A stretch of 6,432 nt of DNA, from positions 1-6,432 of the forward strand of contig JAJZXP010000159.1 of the NCBI GenBank assembly GCA_021806345.1, read 5' to 3'. Shown piece after piece: positions 1 to 5,960 of the stretch. Both the position numbers and the translations under genes were made by a program. Source of the stretch: Thermoplasmata archaeon. Lineage in GTDB: Archaea > Thermoplasmatota > Thermoplasmata > Thermoplasmatales > Thermoplasmataceae. Position 1 is the stretch's first letter; each line of letters begins with the position of its first letter. The notes under the pieces were generated by a model, which saw nothing but the letters and a program-made list of their open reading frames with translations, was not told the origin of the DNA and did not search any database.

Positions 1-158
1 TTTGAACTATTGTATTCATATGAGGAAAGCAGATTATAGGGCGTCTTATCTGGGCTGAGTGCTAAGCTGGCCGGTTCACTGTGCAGGCTGATTGCTGTGA
101 AAGAAGAGAAAAAAACTATTACGATGACCATTGCAACCACCTTATGCATTAACCTCAT
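1..158 (-). CDS. N-terminus of a secreted or membrane-anchored protein, cut by the window edge
   Basis: The frame is open from an ATG at 158-156 to the left edge, giving 52 visible residues. They look like an export signal. A basic start (MRLMHK) is followed by a strongly hydrophobic stretch (VVAMVIVIVFFSSF, about residues 7-20) and then a small-residue region (EPASLA, about residues 28-33) that could be a cleavage site. A GGAGGA site lies at 162-167, only 3 nt before the ATG. An AT-only box lies at 183-190, at the distance expected for a leaderless or near-leaderless archaeal transcript. A second in-frame ATG at 149-147 is an alternative start. The same frame is also open upstream as far as a TAA at 360-362, so the hydrophobic segment could instead be an internal membrane helix of a longer broken gene. 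The visible part is too short to name a family. Confidence 0.5.
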   Translation of the reverse strand, partial: MRLMHKVVAMVIVIVFFSSFTAISLHSEPASLALSPDKTPYNLLSSYEYNSS

Positions 159-182
159 CTTTCCTCCATCAAGCATACTCAG

Positions 183-190
183 ATATATAT
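183..190 (-). promoter_or_regulatory. Putative TATA box for the left-edge gene
   Basis: An ATATATAT core lies 25-32 nt upstream of the ATG at 158 on the minus strand, which is the usual distance for archaeal leaderless transcription. It sits inside a perfect 12-bp palindrome (AGATATATATCT, 181-192), so by itself it gives no direction. The assignment rests on spacing alone. Confidence 0.35.
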
Positions 191-359
191 CTGGTTTCCT
201 ATATTGCACTACCGAAGAATTCCATACCGCCATTAGAAATCTTGAATCCTGAGGAATATTGGAAGATGTGTAACCCGTGCTAATGGCCTTCACAAATTGC
301 ATGTTTTGATGGAAGCTGAATATATAGGAATCTTTGAAGGAGAAACCATAGTTGTAACT

Positions 360-593
360 TTAACCGAACAGTATGCAAAACACCATAGGGTGTACCGCAT
401 ACAGGACAGTGGAGCCTTGATCCTCTTGGGAAATCCATGAAGATATCTCCCTTTTTCCCCGGAAGTCGAACTTTATTTCCGCAATGATCCATGGATACTC
501 GAGACATAGAGGTTTCCTGACAAGTTCTCCGGGTTTCACAGAATGTAAATGAATGGGGGTATAACTTACCCACAAAGAGTTGAAGAGATCCAT
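360..593 (-). pseudogene. Interrupted open frame, unrecognised, possibly a decayed gene
   Basis: From an ATG at 593-591 the minus strand encodes 77 residues of ordinary composition before a TAA at 360-362. After that stop the same frame stays open for another 119 codons, to the window edge, and includes the start proposed for the left-edge gene. One stop in 197 codons is unusual for noncoding DNA of this composition and suggests a gene broken by a nonsense change. The competing minus-strand frame at 280-573 carries a CPVCG string but looks less protein-like. I recognise no family. If the downstream gene starts at 158, this stretch (about 159-593) is either a relic or noncoding, and the open frame is partly chance. 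The start at 593 lies only 38 nt from the divergent glycosyltransferase start. Confidence 0.3.
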
Positions 594-600
594 AAAATTT
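592..600 (+). promoter_or_regulatory. Putative TATA box for the glycosyltransferase operon
   Basis: ATAAAATTT lies 32-40 nt upstream of the ATG at 632, preceded by a purine-rich GAAGAGAT that could serve as the factor-B recognition element. A transcript would start near 620-627, leaving a very short leader; only a weak AGGT (624-627) precedes the ATG. The box overlaps the start codon of the interrupted minus-strand frame, so if that frame was once a gene the two shared a compact divergent promoter. Confidence 0.4.
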
Positions 601-631
601 AATAGCTTTACTTTTTAGACTATAGGTTAAT

Positions 632-1855
632 ATGACTGGTGCCCTTCTGTCTTTTCAAGCGAGAACTTCCAATTTAAATACACCGATAAATAAGAAAGAA
701 AATATCGAGATATTTTCTGAGTGCCTGTCAGAATATACCGGTTTTGATTTTTCGAGAATTTCAGACAACTTCAGCGACGAGATAAAGGGGTTACTAACCT
801 ATTTGAAGTACCGCAGAATCGAATTAGAGTCAGATGGTCTCTCGAAAAGCGAAATTTCAGTATATCTGACTCTCAACATTGTATCGTCTTTCTCACTACG
901 GCTTGGTTTCAGTAAGGTAATAGAACAACCAAAATCTCTATTCAGAGTTGCCAATAATTCAGAAGAACGTAATGTCTCAATAACACAACGACATGAAATC
1001 GAAGGCAACTACAAATTGTGTGTGGTCATCCCTACAAATCTTGCTAACCAAGATAAGGAGAGACTGTTACAACTAAAGAATCTGTTAATGACGCTTAGTA
1101 AATGGGATAATCTTTCAAGAATATGGATCATTGGTAGAATTCCGGAGAAAGCCTTGAGGGCTCTTGGTAAATTCGAAAAGTTAGAAATCATTGGCTTAGA
1201 AGAAGATAAAGGTCCGGCTAAAGCTAGAAACGTTGGAATTGAACGGGCTCTGGGCGCAGATATGGATTTGATAGTTTTTATGGACGATGACGTCGTTAGT
1301 CCTAACAACAATGCCTTCAAATCAGTTTGTGACAAAGCTGTTAGGAGCAGGGGTATCTATTTCCCTAAGATTGAGAGTTATTATAGTACTTGTTTTGATT
1401 TATTCCATGACCTCGACGGCACTCTGAACGGAGTTTACGAGCCAAATACAAATCTTAAGAGTCTTGTTTATGGAACCACGTGTGTAATGATAGCCCCGAC
1501 TTTTATCTTCTGCGACGGATTAAGATTTGATGAAGATTTTCCTCTTGCTGCTGGCGAAGATATTGATTTTTGTATAAGAGCTAGAGCGAATGGCGTAAAA
1601 GTTGTCCCGGTGGATGATCTAGTAGTAAAACATGATTTTGGATATCGTGAAAGTAACAATTCACTTACTAAATTTGTCTCAAGATTTGTTAGATATGGGG
1701 AGGGTAACCGACTTATTAAATCAAGGAGCCCAGAATATTTTCAGATTTTGACTAACTCTATCCGGCGCACTACTCAGGATTCTAAGAAAAAAATATCGAA
1801 AATACCAAGATCTATAGAGGTACTGTCAAAAATAGTTGAGAGGTGCTTAGATTGA
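632..1855 (+). CDS. Glycosyltransferase, family 2-like (GT-A fold)
   Basis: This 407-residue protein is a predicted sugar transferase acting on the cytoplasmic face. Residues 128-134 (YKLCVVI) give the first strand of a GT-A fold. GPAKARNVGI (194-203) matches the conserved family-2 segment that precedes the donor site. FMDDDVV (216-222) carries the DXD-type metal and nucleotide-sugar motif (D218-D220). AGEDIDFCIRA (307-317) matches the acceptor-side ED motif that usually holds the catalytic base, followed by H334. No membrane helix is evident. About 125 N-terminal residues precede the catalytic domain and match nothing I recognise; the C-terminal 60 residues are basic. The stop overlaps the start of the SDR gene, so the two are very likely one operon making or transferring a modified sugar. 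The donor and acceptor cannot be told from sequence. The ATG at 632 is the start that best fits the promoter. Confidence 0.85.
   Translation: MTGALLSFQARTSNLNTPINKKENIEIFSECLSEYTGFDFSRISDNFSDEIKGLLTYLKYRRIELESDGLSKSEISVYLTLNIVSSFSLRLGFSKVIEQPKSLFRVANNSEERNVSITQRHEIEGNYKLCVVIPTNLANQDKERLLQLKNLLMTLSKWDNLSRIWIIGRIPEKALRALGKFEKLEIIGLEEDKGPAKARNVGIERALGADMDLIVFMDDDVVSPNNNAFKSVCDKAVRSRGIYFPKIESYYSTCFDLFHDLDGTLNGVYEPNTNLKSLVYGTTCVMIAPTFIFCDGLRFDEDFPLAAGEDIDFCIRARANGVKVVPVDDLVVKHDFGYRESNNSLTKFVSRFVRYGEGNRLIKSRSPEYFQILTNSIRRTTQDSKKKISKIPRSIEVLSKIVERCLD
1840..1845 (+). promoter_or_regulatory. Ribosome binding site that decides the SDR start
   Basis: GAGGTG, a good match to the archaeal anti-Shine-Dalgarno complement, ends 6 nt before TTG at 1852. 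The alternative GTG start at 1843 is itself part of this site, so it is unlikely to be the initiation codon. The site lies inside the end of the glycosyltransferase gene. Confidence 0.6.
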
Positions 1856-2832
1856 AGATCATGATTACTGGTGGCGCGGGAGTTCTTGGCAGCACTTTGG
1901 CAAAACTCTTTATCAAAATGGGGCACAAAGTAACAGTCTTGGACTATTGCAGAATAGAAGAGGCCTGGAGATTATTTGATGTTATGGCTTCCATTGACTA
2001 TAAGTGGAAATCTGAAATGGATATTGTCAAAACCGACATATCAGGTCTAGACGTAATTTTTGACTGTGCAATAGGATTTGCAGATAGACCATTTGGCATA
2101 GGAAGTCCTCAAAATACTACGTCAGCTAACATATTACCATCTCTTTCGTTGCTTGAAAAAGTGAGAAAGCTTGACAAAATGCCATTGGTGGTTTATCCAT
2201 CATCGTTTAATTCCCTTTACGGACTTGGTCACAAAAATATTGTAACTGAAAATTCTCTGCCTTTATCAACTTCAATATACGGTTGGACTAAGGCAGCGGT
2301 GGAGTTGCTGTATCTTACGTATAGCAAAGCCTATGGTGTACCAATTGTAATAACTAGGACTTCTTCAACTTTTGGCCCGGGAGGGAGGAGCGATGAGTTA
2401 CCGCACAGATTGATTCTCTATATCATAAATAAAAAGGAAACTTTTACCGTGCGCTCCCCGCTTGCAACTAGGCTGTGGACTTTTTCTGAGGATGCTGCAT
2501 CATTCTACGAGGCTTTTGTATCAAGATTCGAAATAGAACCACTTGTATTTCCAGGAAGAATCCTTCACCTAGGTGGAAATAACTTGGATAAAATCACTAC
2601 CAACATTGAATTTGCGAAATTGATTTCTAATGTGTCAAATTCAGACATCCGGTTGCTTGAAGGCGAGTATGAACCAGGTGAAATAGTCGATGGAAAACCA
2701 ATTTTTCTCAGCTTCTCAGCAGCAGAGACTAGAAGATTACTCAACTGGAAACCAGAATGGCCCCTTGAAAGCGCAATCCGTAAGACAGTCGACTGGTTTA
2801 GTTCCAATCAGTACAGATACAAAGTTGGTTAA
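1852..2832 (+). CDS. NAD(P)-dependent epimerase/dehydratase of the extended SDR family
   Basis: This protein of about 326 residues is predicted to modify a nucleotide sugar by epimerisation or dehydration in the cytoplasm. The N-terminus is a Rossmann fold with GGAGVLG (7-13), the extended-SDR GxxGxxG motif. An acidic residue ends strand 2 (VTVLD, D31), as in NAD-preferring members. VYPSSFNSLYG (114-124) supplies the catalytic serine region and Y143-GWT-K147 is the YxxxK catalytic pair. TRTSSTFGPG (168-177) is the usual loop near the substrate site, and the C-terminal LNWKPEWPLESAIRKTVDWF is typical of sugar epimerases. I chose TTG at 1852: it gives the canonical MKIMITGGAG start, has GAGGTG at proper spacing, and overlaps the upstream TGA as TTGA. 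GTG at 1843 and ATG at 1861 are alternatives. The exact substrate (UDP-glucose, dTDP-glucose or another) is not readable from the sequence. Confidence 0.88.
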   Translation: MKIMITGGAGVLGSTLAKLFIKMGHKVTVLDYCRIEEAWRLFDVMASIDYKWKSEMDIVKTDISGLDVIFDCAIGFADRPFGIGSPQNTTSANILPSLSLLEKVRKLDKMPLVVYPSSFNSLYGLGHKNIVTENSLPLSTSIYGWTKAAVELLYLTYSKAYGVPIVITRTSSTFGPGGRSDELPHRLILYIINKKETFTVRSPLATRLWTFSEDAASFYEAFVSRFEIEPLVFPGRILHLGGNNLDKITTNIEFAKLISNVSNSDIRLLEGEYEPGEIVDGKPIFLSFSAAETRRLLNWKPEWPLESAIRKTVDWFSSNQYRYKVG

Positions 2833-2906
2833 TATTAAGCTTACATTCCACTTTAAGTTTTAGCAGAAAAGTTAACCATAGGGAAGTCGGGCAACATGGA
2901 ATTATG

Positions 2907-4046
2907 TTAATAAATGTTTGATAGAGCGTCTGTGATCTTCATTGTGCAATAGGCTTCAAATTCTTGTTTCCTGAATACTGAAATATTGCTAATCCCTTTG
3001 ATTTCACTCTCCCCATGTGAGGCTAAGAAATCACTCATTTCACCGATTCCACTGCTATCTTTAATGTATCTGCTTGTAAGTTTTTTGGAAAATGTTTCGT
3101 CAACGCATTTCAATACATCTTCAAGCGGAACTCCCAGAAGATCACATTGACTGGGTATGTTCTTTCCCAGCAAACCGCCCCTGTAAAGAATCCACCATGC
3201 AAGGTACCTGTTAACATTATCCTCTTTTTCCGTGATACTTCCTGAAAATCCGAATACATCAGAGATCAATTTGTATGGCGCAGTTATTAAGTCGACTGAT
3301 TGTTGTATGCCTATACCCATACCGATCAGTTTTTTCCCGAATTCCCATATTTTTGAACTTATGAACGGGTTCGCTGCCAACGCCCCGAGCCTGTAAGCTT
3401 CCACGGAAAATGTCCAGTTCGGATACATCTCATATTCTGAGATGAAATTATTTCTGTGTGGCCTTAAATAACCTCTAGTTCCTATCAGAGCCGTTTCAAG
3501 GAACAACCCGGAATAATCTTTAATTTTAAGACCAAGTTGAGCCTTCCGGTTCTCCAGATATCTTCTCACAACTCCCCTTATTATACCCTTATTCTGTTCA
3601 TATGCAATCGGTTGGCCGCTCATCTTTCTAGTACCGGTGACGCCTGGAACCTCTGCCCGTTCATAGGAGTATTTGGCCATATCGCCCCATTCCATGTCAA
3701 ACCAGTATATTTCAAGCCCCTGAACGATTCCAAGACTGCTTAAGAATTTATATTCATTTGTCTCTATCTCGCCATCAGAATCTGGTGGAATCCCCCCGGG
3801 AGACGAGGCATAGCGATAAATGATCTCCTCAGCCAGATTAACATCAAGACCGTTTTCTCTAAGCATATTCTCGAATTTCTCGACAGTTCCATCACTTTTT
3901 CCAATCAAAACAATGTCCGCGGCGCCTTCATGCCAATACTTTTCCCTTTTGCTCGCTCCGGGCAAGCCACGAATATAGTTCTCTAAACTATGGTCTTCTT
4001 GACTCGATACTGGAAACCATAAGACAGTAGGCATTTCATTAGACAT
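2907..4046 (-). CDS. Large C-terminal part of a frameshift-split nuclease-like protein, function unknown
   Basis: From the ATG at 4046 this frame gives 379 residues that I do not recognise. It has no signal peptide and looks soluble. Residues 1-60 contain a beta-strand-rich stretch (PTVLWFPVSS) and an ADIVLIG strand. The last third has ILYRGGLLGKNIPSQCDLLGV, followed by LEDVLKCVDETFSKK, which could form a helix-turn-helix or winged-helix unit; that is inference only. The frame is open and protein-like upstream of the ATG (4047-4112), reading LLDASFLKTKVIVTPD and then RHLIAR. This continues the incomplete domain of the 4106-4327 reading frame. A single -1 shift at the A-run 4113-4117 joins the two into one protein of about 473 residues. 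The ATG at 4046 is therefore probably not the original start, and the gene may be inactive. It converges on the SDR gene, with a 74-nt gap and no clear terminator. Confidence 0.65.
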   Translation of the reverse strand: MSNEMPTVLWFPVSSQEDHSLENYIRGLPGASKREKYWHEGAADIVLIGKSDGTVEKFENMLRENGLDVNLAEEIIYRYASSPGGIPPDSDGEIETNEYKFLSSLGIVQGLEIYWFDMEWGDMAKYSYERAEVPGVTGTRKMSGQPIAYEQNKGIIRGVVRRYLENRKAQLGLKIKDYSGLFLETALIGTRGYLRPHRNNFISEYEMYPNWTFSVEAYRLGALAANPFISSKIWEFGKKLIGMGIGIQQSVDLITAPYKLISDVFGFSGSITEKEDNVNRYLAWWILYRGGLLGKNIPSQCDLLGVPLEDVLKCVDETFSKKLTSRYIKDSSGIGEMSDFLASHGESEIKGISNISVFRKQEFEAYCTMKITDALSNIY

Positions 4047-4105
4047 CCTAGCGATAAGATGTCTGTCAGGTGTAACAATAACCTTAGTTTTCAGAAATGA
4101 AGCAT

Positions 4106-4327
4106 CTAGGAGTTTTTGAGATCCGTGTCTAGGTTTCCGGAAATATGTATTTCAATTCCTACAAACGGTTCAAGAGAGTCTTTGGTAAATGCTACACAGT
4201 CGATATATCCTTTGGTTACTGGAAATTCTTCTTTAGCCCTGAAACCGTACCATTCGAACATTCTGCATATCATGTCCTGAATATTGCTATGTTCCTCACT
4301 CATGATTTGCACATGTTTTTGTTCCAT
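4106..4327 (-). CDS. N-terminal fragment of the same gene, PD-(D/E)XK nuclease-like
   Basis: This 73-residue reading frame stops abruptly within what looks like a restriction-endonuclease-like fold. An N-terminal helix (EEHSNIQDMI, 11-20) is followed by GYIDCVAF, with D43 in the first acidic position. Next comes VGIEIHISGN, where E59-I60-H61 fits the E-X-K position with histidine in place of lysine. The spacing D43-X15-E59 is typical of the superfamily. The fold's next helix and strand are found only in the other frame (LLDASFLKTKVIVTPD, in the 4047-4112 stretch), showing that the domain was broken by a frameshift at 4113-4117. An in-frame TAG at 4340-4342 rules out any longer start in this frame. 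An out-of-frame ATG at 4349 has better promoter and ribosome-site support (see findings). Function as a nuclease is inferred from motifs, and the K-to-H change leaves activity uncertain. Confidence 0.6.
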   Translation of the reverse strand: MEQKHVQIMSEEHSNIQDMICRMFEWYGFRAKEEFPVTKGYIDCVAFTKDSLEPFVGIEIHISGNLDTDLKNS

Positions 4328-4376
4328 ATTTTTTTTGATCTAAGAACATCAGCACTCTCCGAGATTTACAACTTTG

Positions 4377-4383
4377 TTTTATA
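4377..4383 (-). promoter_or_regulatory. Putative TATA box for the nuclease-like gene
   Basis: TATAAAA on the minus strand is the best-looking box in the window. It lies 28 nt from an ATG at 4349-4347, an ideal leaderless distance, but 50 nt from the ATG at 4327 used by the annotated frame. A GGAGAG (4355-4360) lies between the box and these start codons. The box sits just downstream of the end of the 4395-5027 gene. Confidence 0.45.
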
Positions 4384-4394
4384 GCACCACAAGG

Positions 4395-5027
4395 TTATAT
4401 TTTTCTCTTTTTACTCTTACCTGGAAGAAGATCGACTCGGGTTTCGCCTTCATAATTTTTGGTGTTCAATACAAAATTCTCAGCAGATGGTGGGACATTT
4501 TCAGCACCGTAGTATATGGTGATATTATAGTCACGGTGAGGGTTCAGTGCAACTCTTGAGGGGTTGAAGGCACTTTCGGACGGTATCTCTACACCATTTT
4601 TGAAGTCACCATAAAACGGTCTTCCGATAATGGCAATATCTGACATTCCCCGAGGTATGTCCCTAAACACTTTATTTGGCATAGCTCCCCAGACGAGATA
4701 ATCCTTATCTATTTTAGTTTCGGCATTATATTTAGTGATCAAGATCCTTTGAGTAACAAGCGAATCTTCAATAAAACCAGGAGATACATCCTCCTTTTCC
4801 TTAGCTATGCTTATTCTTACGTAGCAGTTCCTTGCCATTGATCTACCTGAATTTCTGACCTCGATAAGAACCATATTATGGTCCTTATTGCAAGCGGAGA
4901 CCCTCAGTCTTGGACGCGAGACACGTTCAAATAGCTTTGGTGCAAAAACCGCGAATACGGTTGCTAATGCAAGCACTAATGTCCCGTTCAATTGTAAGTC
5001 ATAAATAATGACGCTCAAAAGACTCAT
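4395..5027 (-). CDS. Small membrane-anchored protein with a soluble beta-rich domain, unknown function
   Basis: This 210-residue protein has one hydrophobic segment at about residues 14-30 (LVLALATVFAVFAPKLF), followed by basic residues (RVSRPRLR). The topology is therefore probably a single N-terminal anchor with the rest in the cytoplasm. The soluble part begins with MVLIEVRNSGRSMARNCYV (52-70), a pattern common in immunoglobulin-like beta-sandwich domains of archaeal anchored proteins (V-x-N-x-G-x-S-x-A-x-N). The C-terminus is very basic (GKSKKRKI). I do not recognise a named family. The ATG at 5027 fits a leaderless start, with an AT-rich box 20-31 nt upstream. It precedes the split nuclease-like gene on the same strand with a 67-nt gap, so the two may be cotranscribed or functionally linked, but the downstream gene also has its own TATA-like box. 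Confidence 0.7.
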   Translation of the reverse strand: MSLLSVIIYDLQLNGTLVLALATVFAVFAPKLFERVSRPRLRVSACNKDHNMVLIEVRNSGRSMARNCYVRISIAKEKEDVSPGFIEDSLVTQRILITKYNAETKIDKDYLVWGAMPNKVFRDIPRGMSDIAIIGRPFYGDFKNGVEIPSESAFNPSRVALNPHRDYNITIYYGAENVPPSAENFVLNTKNYEGETRVDLLPGKSKKRKI

Positions 5028-5046
5028 ATGAATTTATTGTAATCTC

Positions 5047-5058
5047 ATAAAATAAAAT
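5047..5058 (-). promoter_or_regulatory. Putative TATA region for the membrane-protein gene
   Basis: The minus strand reads ATTTTATTTTAT, 20-31 nt upstream of the ATG at 5027, in the position of an archaeal TATA box for a leaderless transcript. The match to the core consensus is loose, and the T-rich run could also help end transcription coming from the upstream peptidase gene. Confidence 0.35.
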
Positions 5059-5148
5059 TTCTACGCGTAATCACTTGCATTTCCATCTCCGTGAATCGGT
5101 ATAAATATTCTATGCTGAAAGTGCTAACTGTAGAATGTAAGTCGTGGT

Positions 5149-5766
5149 TTAAGCCATTGCAGATATCTCGTTAATCAACCATCTTGCATTGTTCATCACA
5201 CGGTCAAGGTTCTCCTTTCCTAATGCTTTCCCAGCCTTTTTAGCATCATCAAGCCATCCCTTGATATATGCTGCAGAATCATCCTTGAAGTCAAACCCAA
5301 AATGAGCGCCAACCAGGTACGTGGATAGCTCAGCCTCAGACTCAGCAAGACCTCTTGGGAGTTCCTTTCTGTAGAGATGCTCAAGCCTTGCATGGGACAT
5401 CTCATGTATCAGGGTGTGCAGCACATTCACATCCTCTCCCGGGATCTTCATGACAACAATTTTCTGGCCTTCCCCTGAATGCGCTGTGTATCCTCTGGCA
5501 CCACTATTGATTGGTGATTCCTCCACTGTATAATGTTCCCTTGCAACCTTTTTCAGAGTGTTGTAGAGAGATGTGGCCTTAACATCCTCCTCAACAGGTT
5601 TGGCCTTTCCGGGAATTGGTGTTGTCTGTGAGATGTCATAAACCTTTCCTGTGCTGAAGACCCTGGTGAATCCTCCGCCGGAAAGGTTGAACTTCTCCCT
5701 GACAAGCTCCTCAATGGCCTCATCACTAAGACCTTCAGATCTTTTCTTCTCAATGAAGTCCTTCAC
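5149..5766 (-). CDS. ArdC-like zinc metallopeptidase domain, N-terminally truncated
   Basis: Started at GTG 5766, the product has 205 residues. Residues 1-27 form a charged helix pair (KRSEGLSDEAIEELVREKF). Residues 103-145 carry IVVMKIPGEDVNVLHTLIHE, then MSH, then AESEAE. HEMSH (121-125) is the HExxH zinc site and the E142-E146 cluster provides the third ligand. AAYIKGWLDDAKK (165-177) and the terminal helix resemble the C-terminal metallopeptidase domain of ArdC antirestriction proteins, where a YI-x-x-WL stretch follows the ligand. ArdC proteins also have an N-terminal DNA-binding domain, which is absent here. The reading frame stays open and protein-like beyond the GTG (FYPFDIAHKDGPGK, 5767-5808) up to a TAG at 5857-5859 with no good start codon, so the GTG may be a fallback start of an eroded gene. 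The gene is visibly less AT-rich than its neighbours, suggesting transfer. An IrrE/ImmA-type peptidase is the main alternative. Confidence 0.65.
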   Translation of the reverse strand: MKDFIEKKRSEGLSDEAIEELVREKFNLSGGGFTRVFSTGKVYDISQTTPIPGKAKPVEEDVKATSLYNTLKKVAREHYTVEESPINSGARGYTAHSGEGQKIVVMKIPGEDVNVLHTLIHEMSHARLEHLYRKELPRGLAESEAELSTYLVGAHFGFDFKDDSAAYIKGWLDDAKKAGKALGKENLDRVMNNARWLINEISAMA

Positions 5767-5960
5767 CTTTCCAGGGCCGTCCTTATGTGCAATGTCAAAG
5801 GGATAGAAGATACTTATTGCAAATTCATTGTCCAGTCCCTCTATTCCAGAATATTCCTATATTTTTATGACTTGGCTATCAGGCTTTCTGGTCATTTACC
5901 GTTCTTTGTTTTCAGGTAATAACTATCTCCTTGAGCCCCATTCTCTACTGATTTATTCAT
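5767..5960 (-). pseudogene. Eroded 5' coding region of the ArdC-like gene
   Basis: The minus strand holds three successive short protein-like pieces between the tag stop codon and the peptidase. The first runs from an ATG at 5960 (MNKSVENGAQGDSYYLKTKN, then GK and a TGA at 5892-5894). The second starts at an ATG at 5895 that overlaps that stop as ATGA (MTRKPDSQVIKI, TAG at 5857-5859). The third is the open frame that leads directly into the peptidase (EYSGIEGLDNEFAISIFYPF onward). One extra A near 5895 and loss of the TAG would fuse all three with the peptidase into a protein of about 270 residues starting at 5960. This suggests small-scale decay of a longer gene, but chance is possible for such short pieces. 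Confidence 0.35.

Noticed and set aside
280..573. Minus-strand reading frame with a CPVCG string that looks like half a zinc knuckle
   Set aside because: Only one CxxC pair, odd composition, no supported start signals, and it overlaps the longer in-phase frame at 360-593; treated as a chance frame.
2833..2906. Possible bidirectional terminator between the converging SDR and nuclease-like genes
   Set aside because: Only short T-rich stretches and no stable inverted repeat; too weak to call on either strand.
3537..3743. Plus-strand reading frame of 68 codons
   Set aside because: Antisense to the long 2907-4046 frame, with no ribosome site and no recognisable motif.
4134..4143. Perfect palindrome TTTCCGGAAA
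   Set aside because: It lies within the coding sequence of the nuclease-like fragment, is only 10 bp, and is easily explained by chance.
4145..4559. Two plus-strand reading frames rich in hydrophobic residues (4145-4384 and 4374-4559)
   Set aside because: They lie antisense to the nuclease-like fragment and the membrane-protein gene, which have better motifs and promoter placement; the hydrophobic look is the complement of charged codons.
5028..5148. Possible tRNA or small RNA gene in the intergenic gap
   Set aside because: No acceptor-stem pairing, T-loop GGTTCRA-like box or anticodon arm could be found on either strand.
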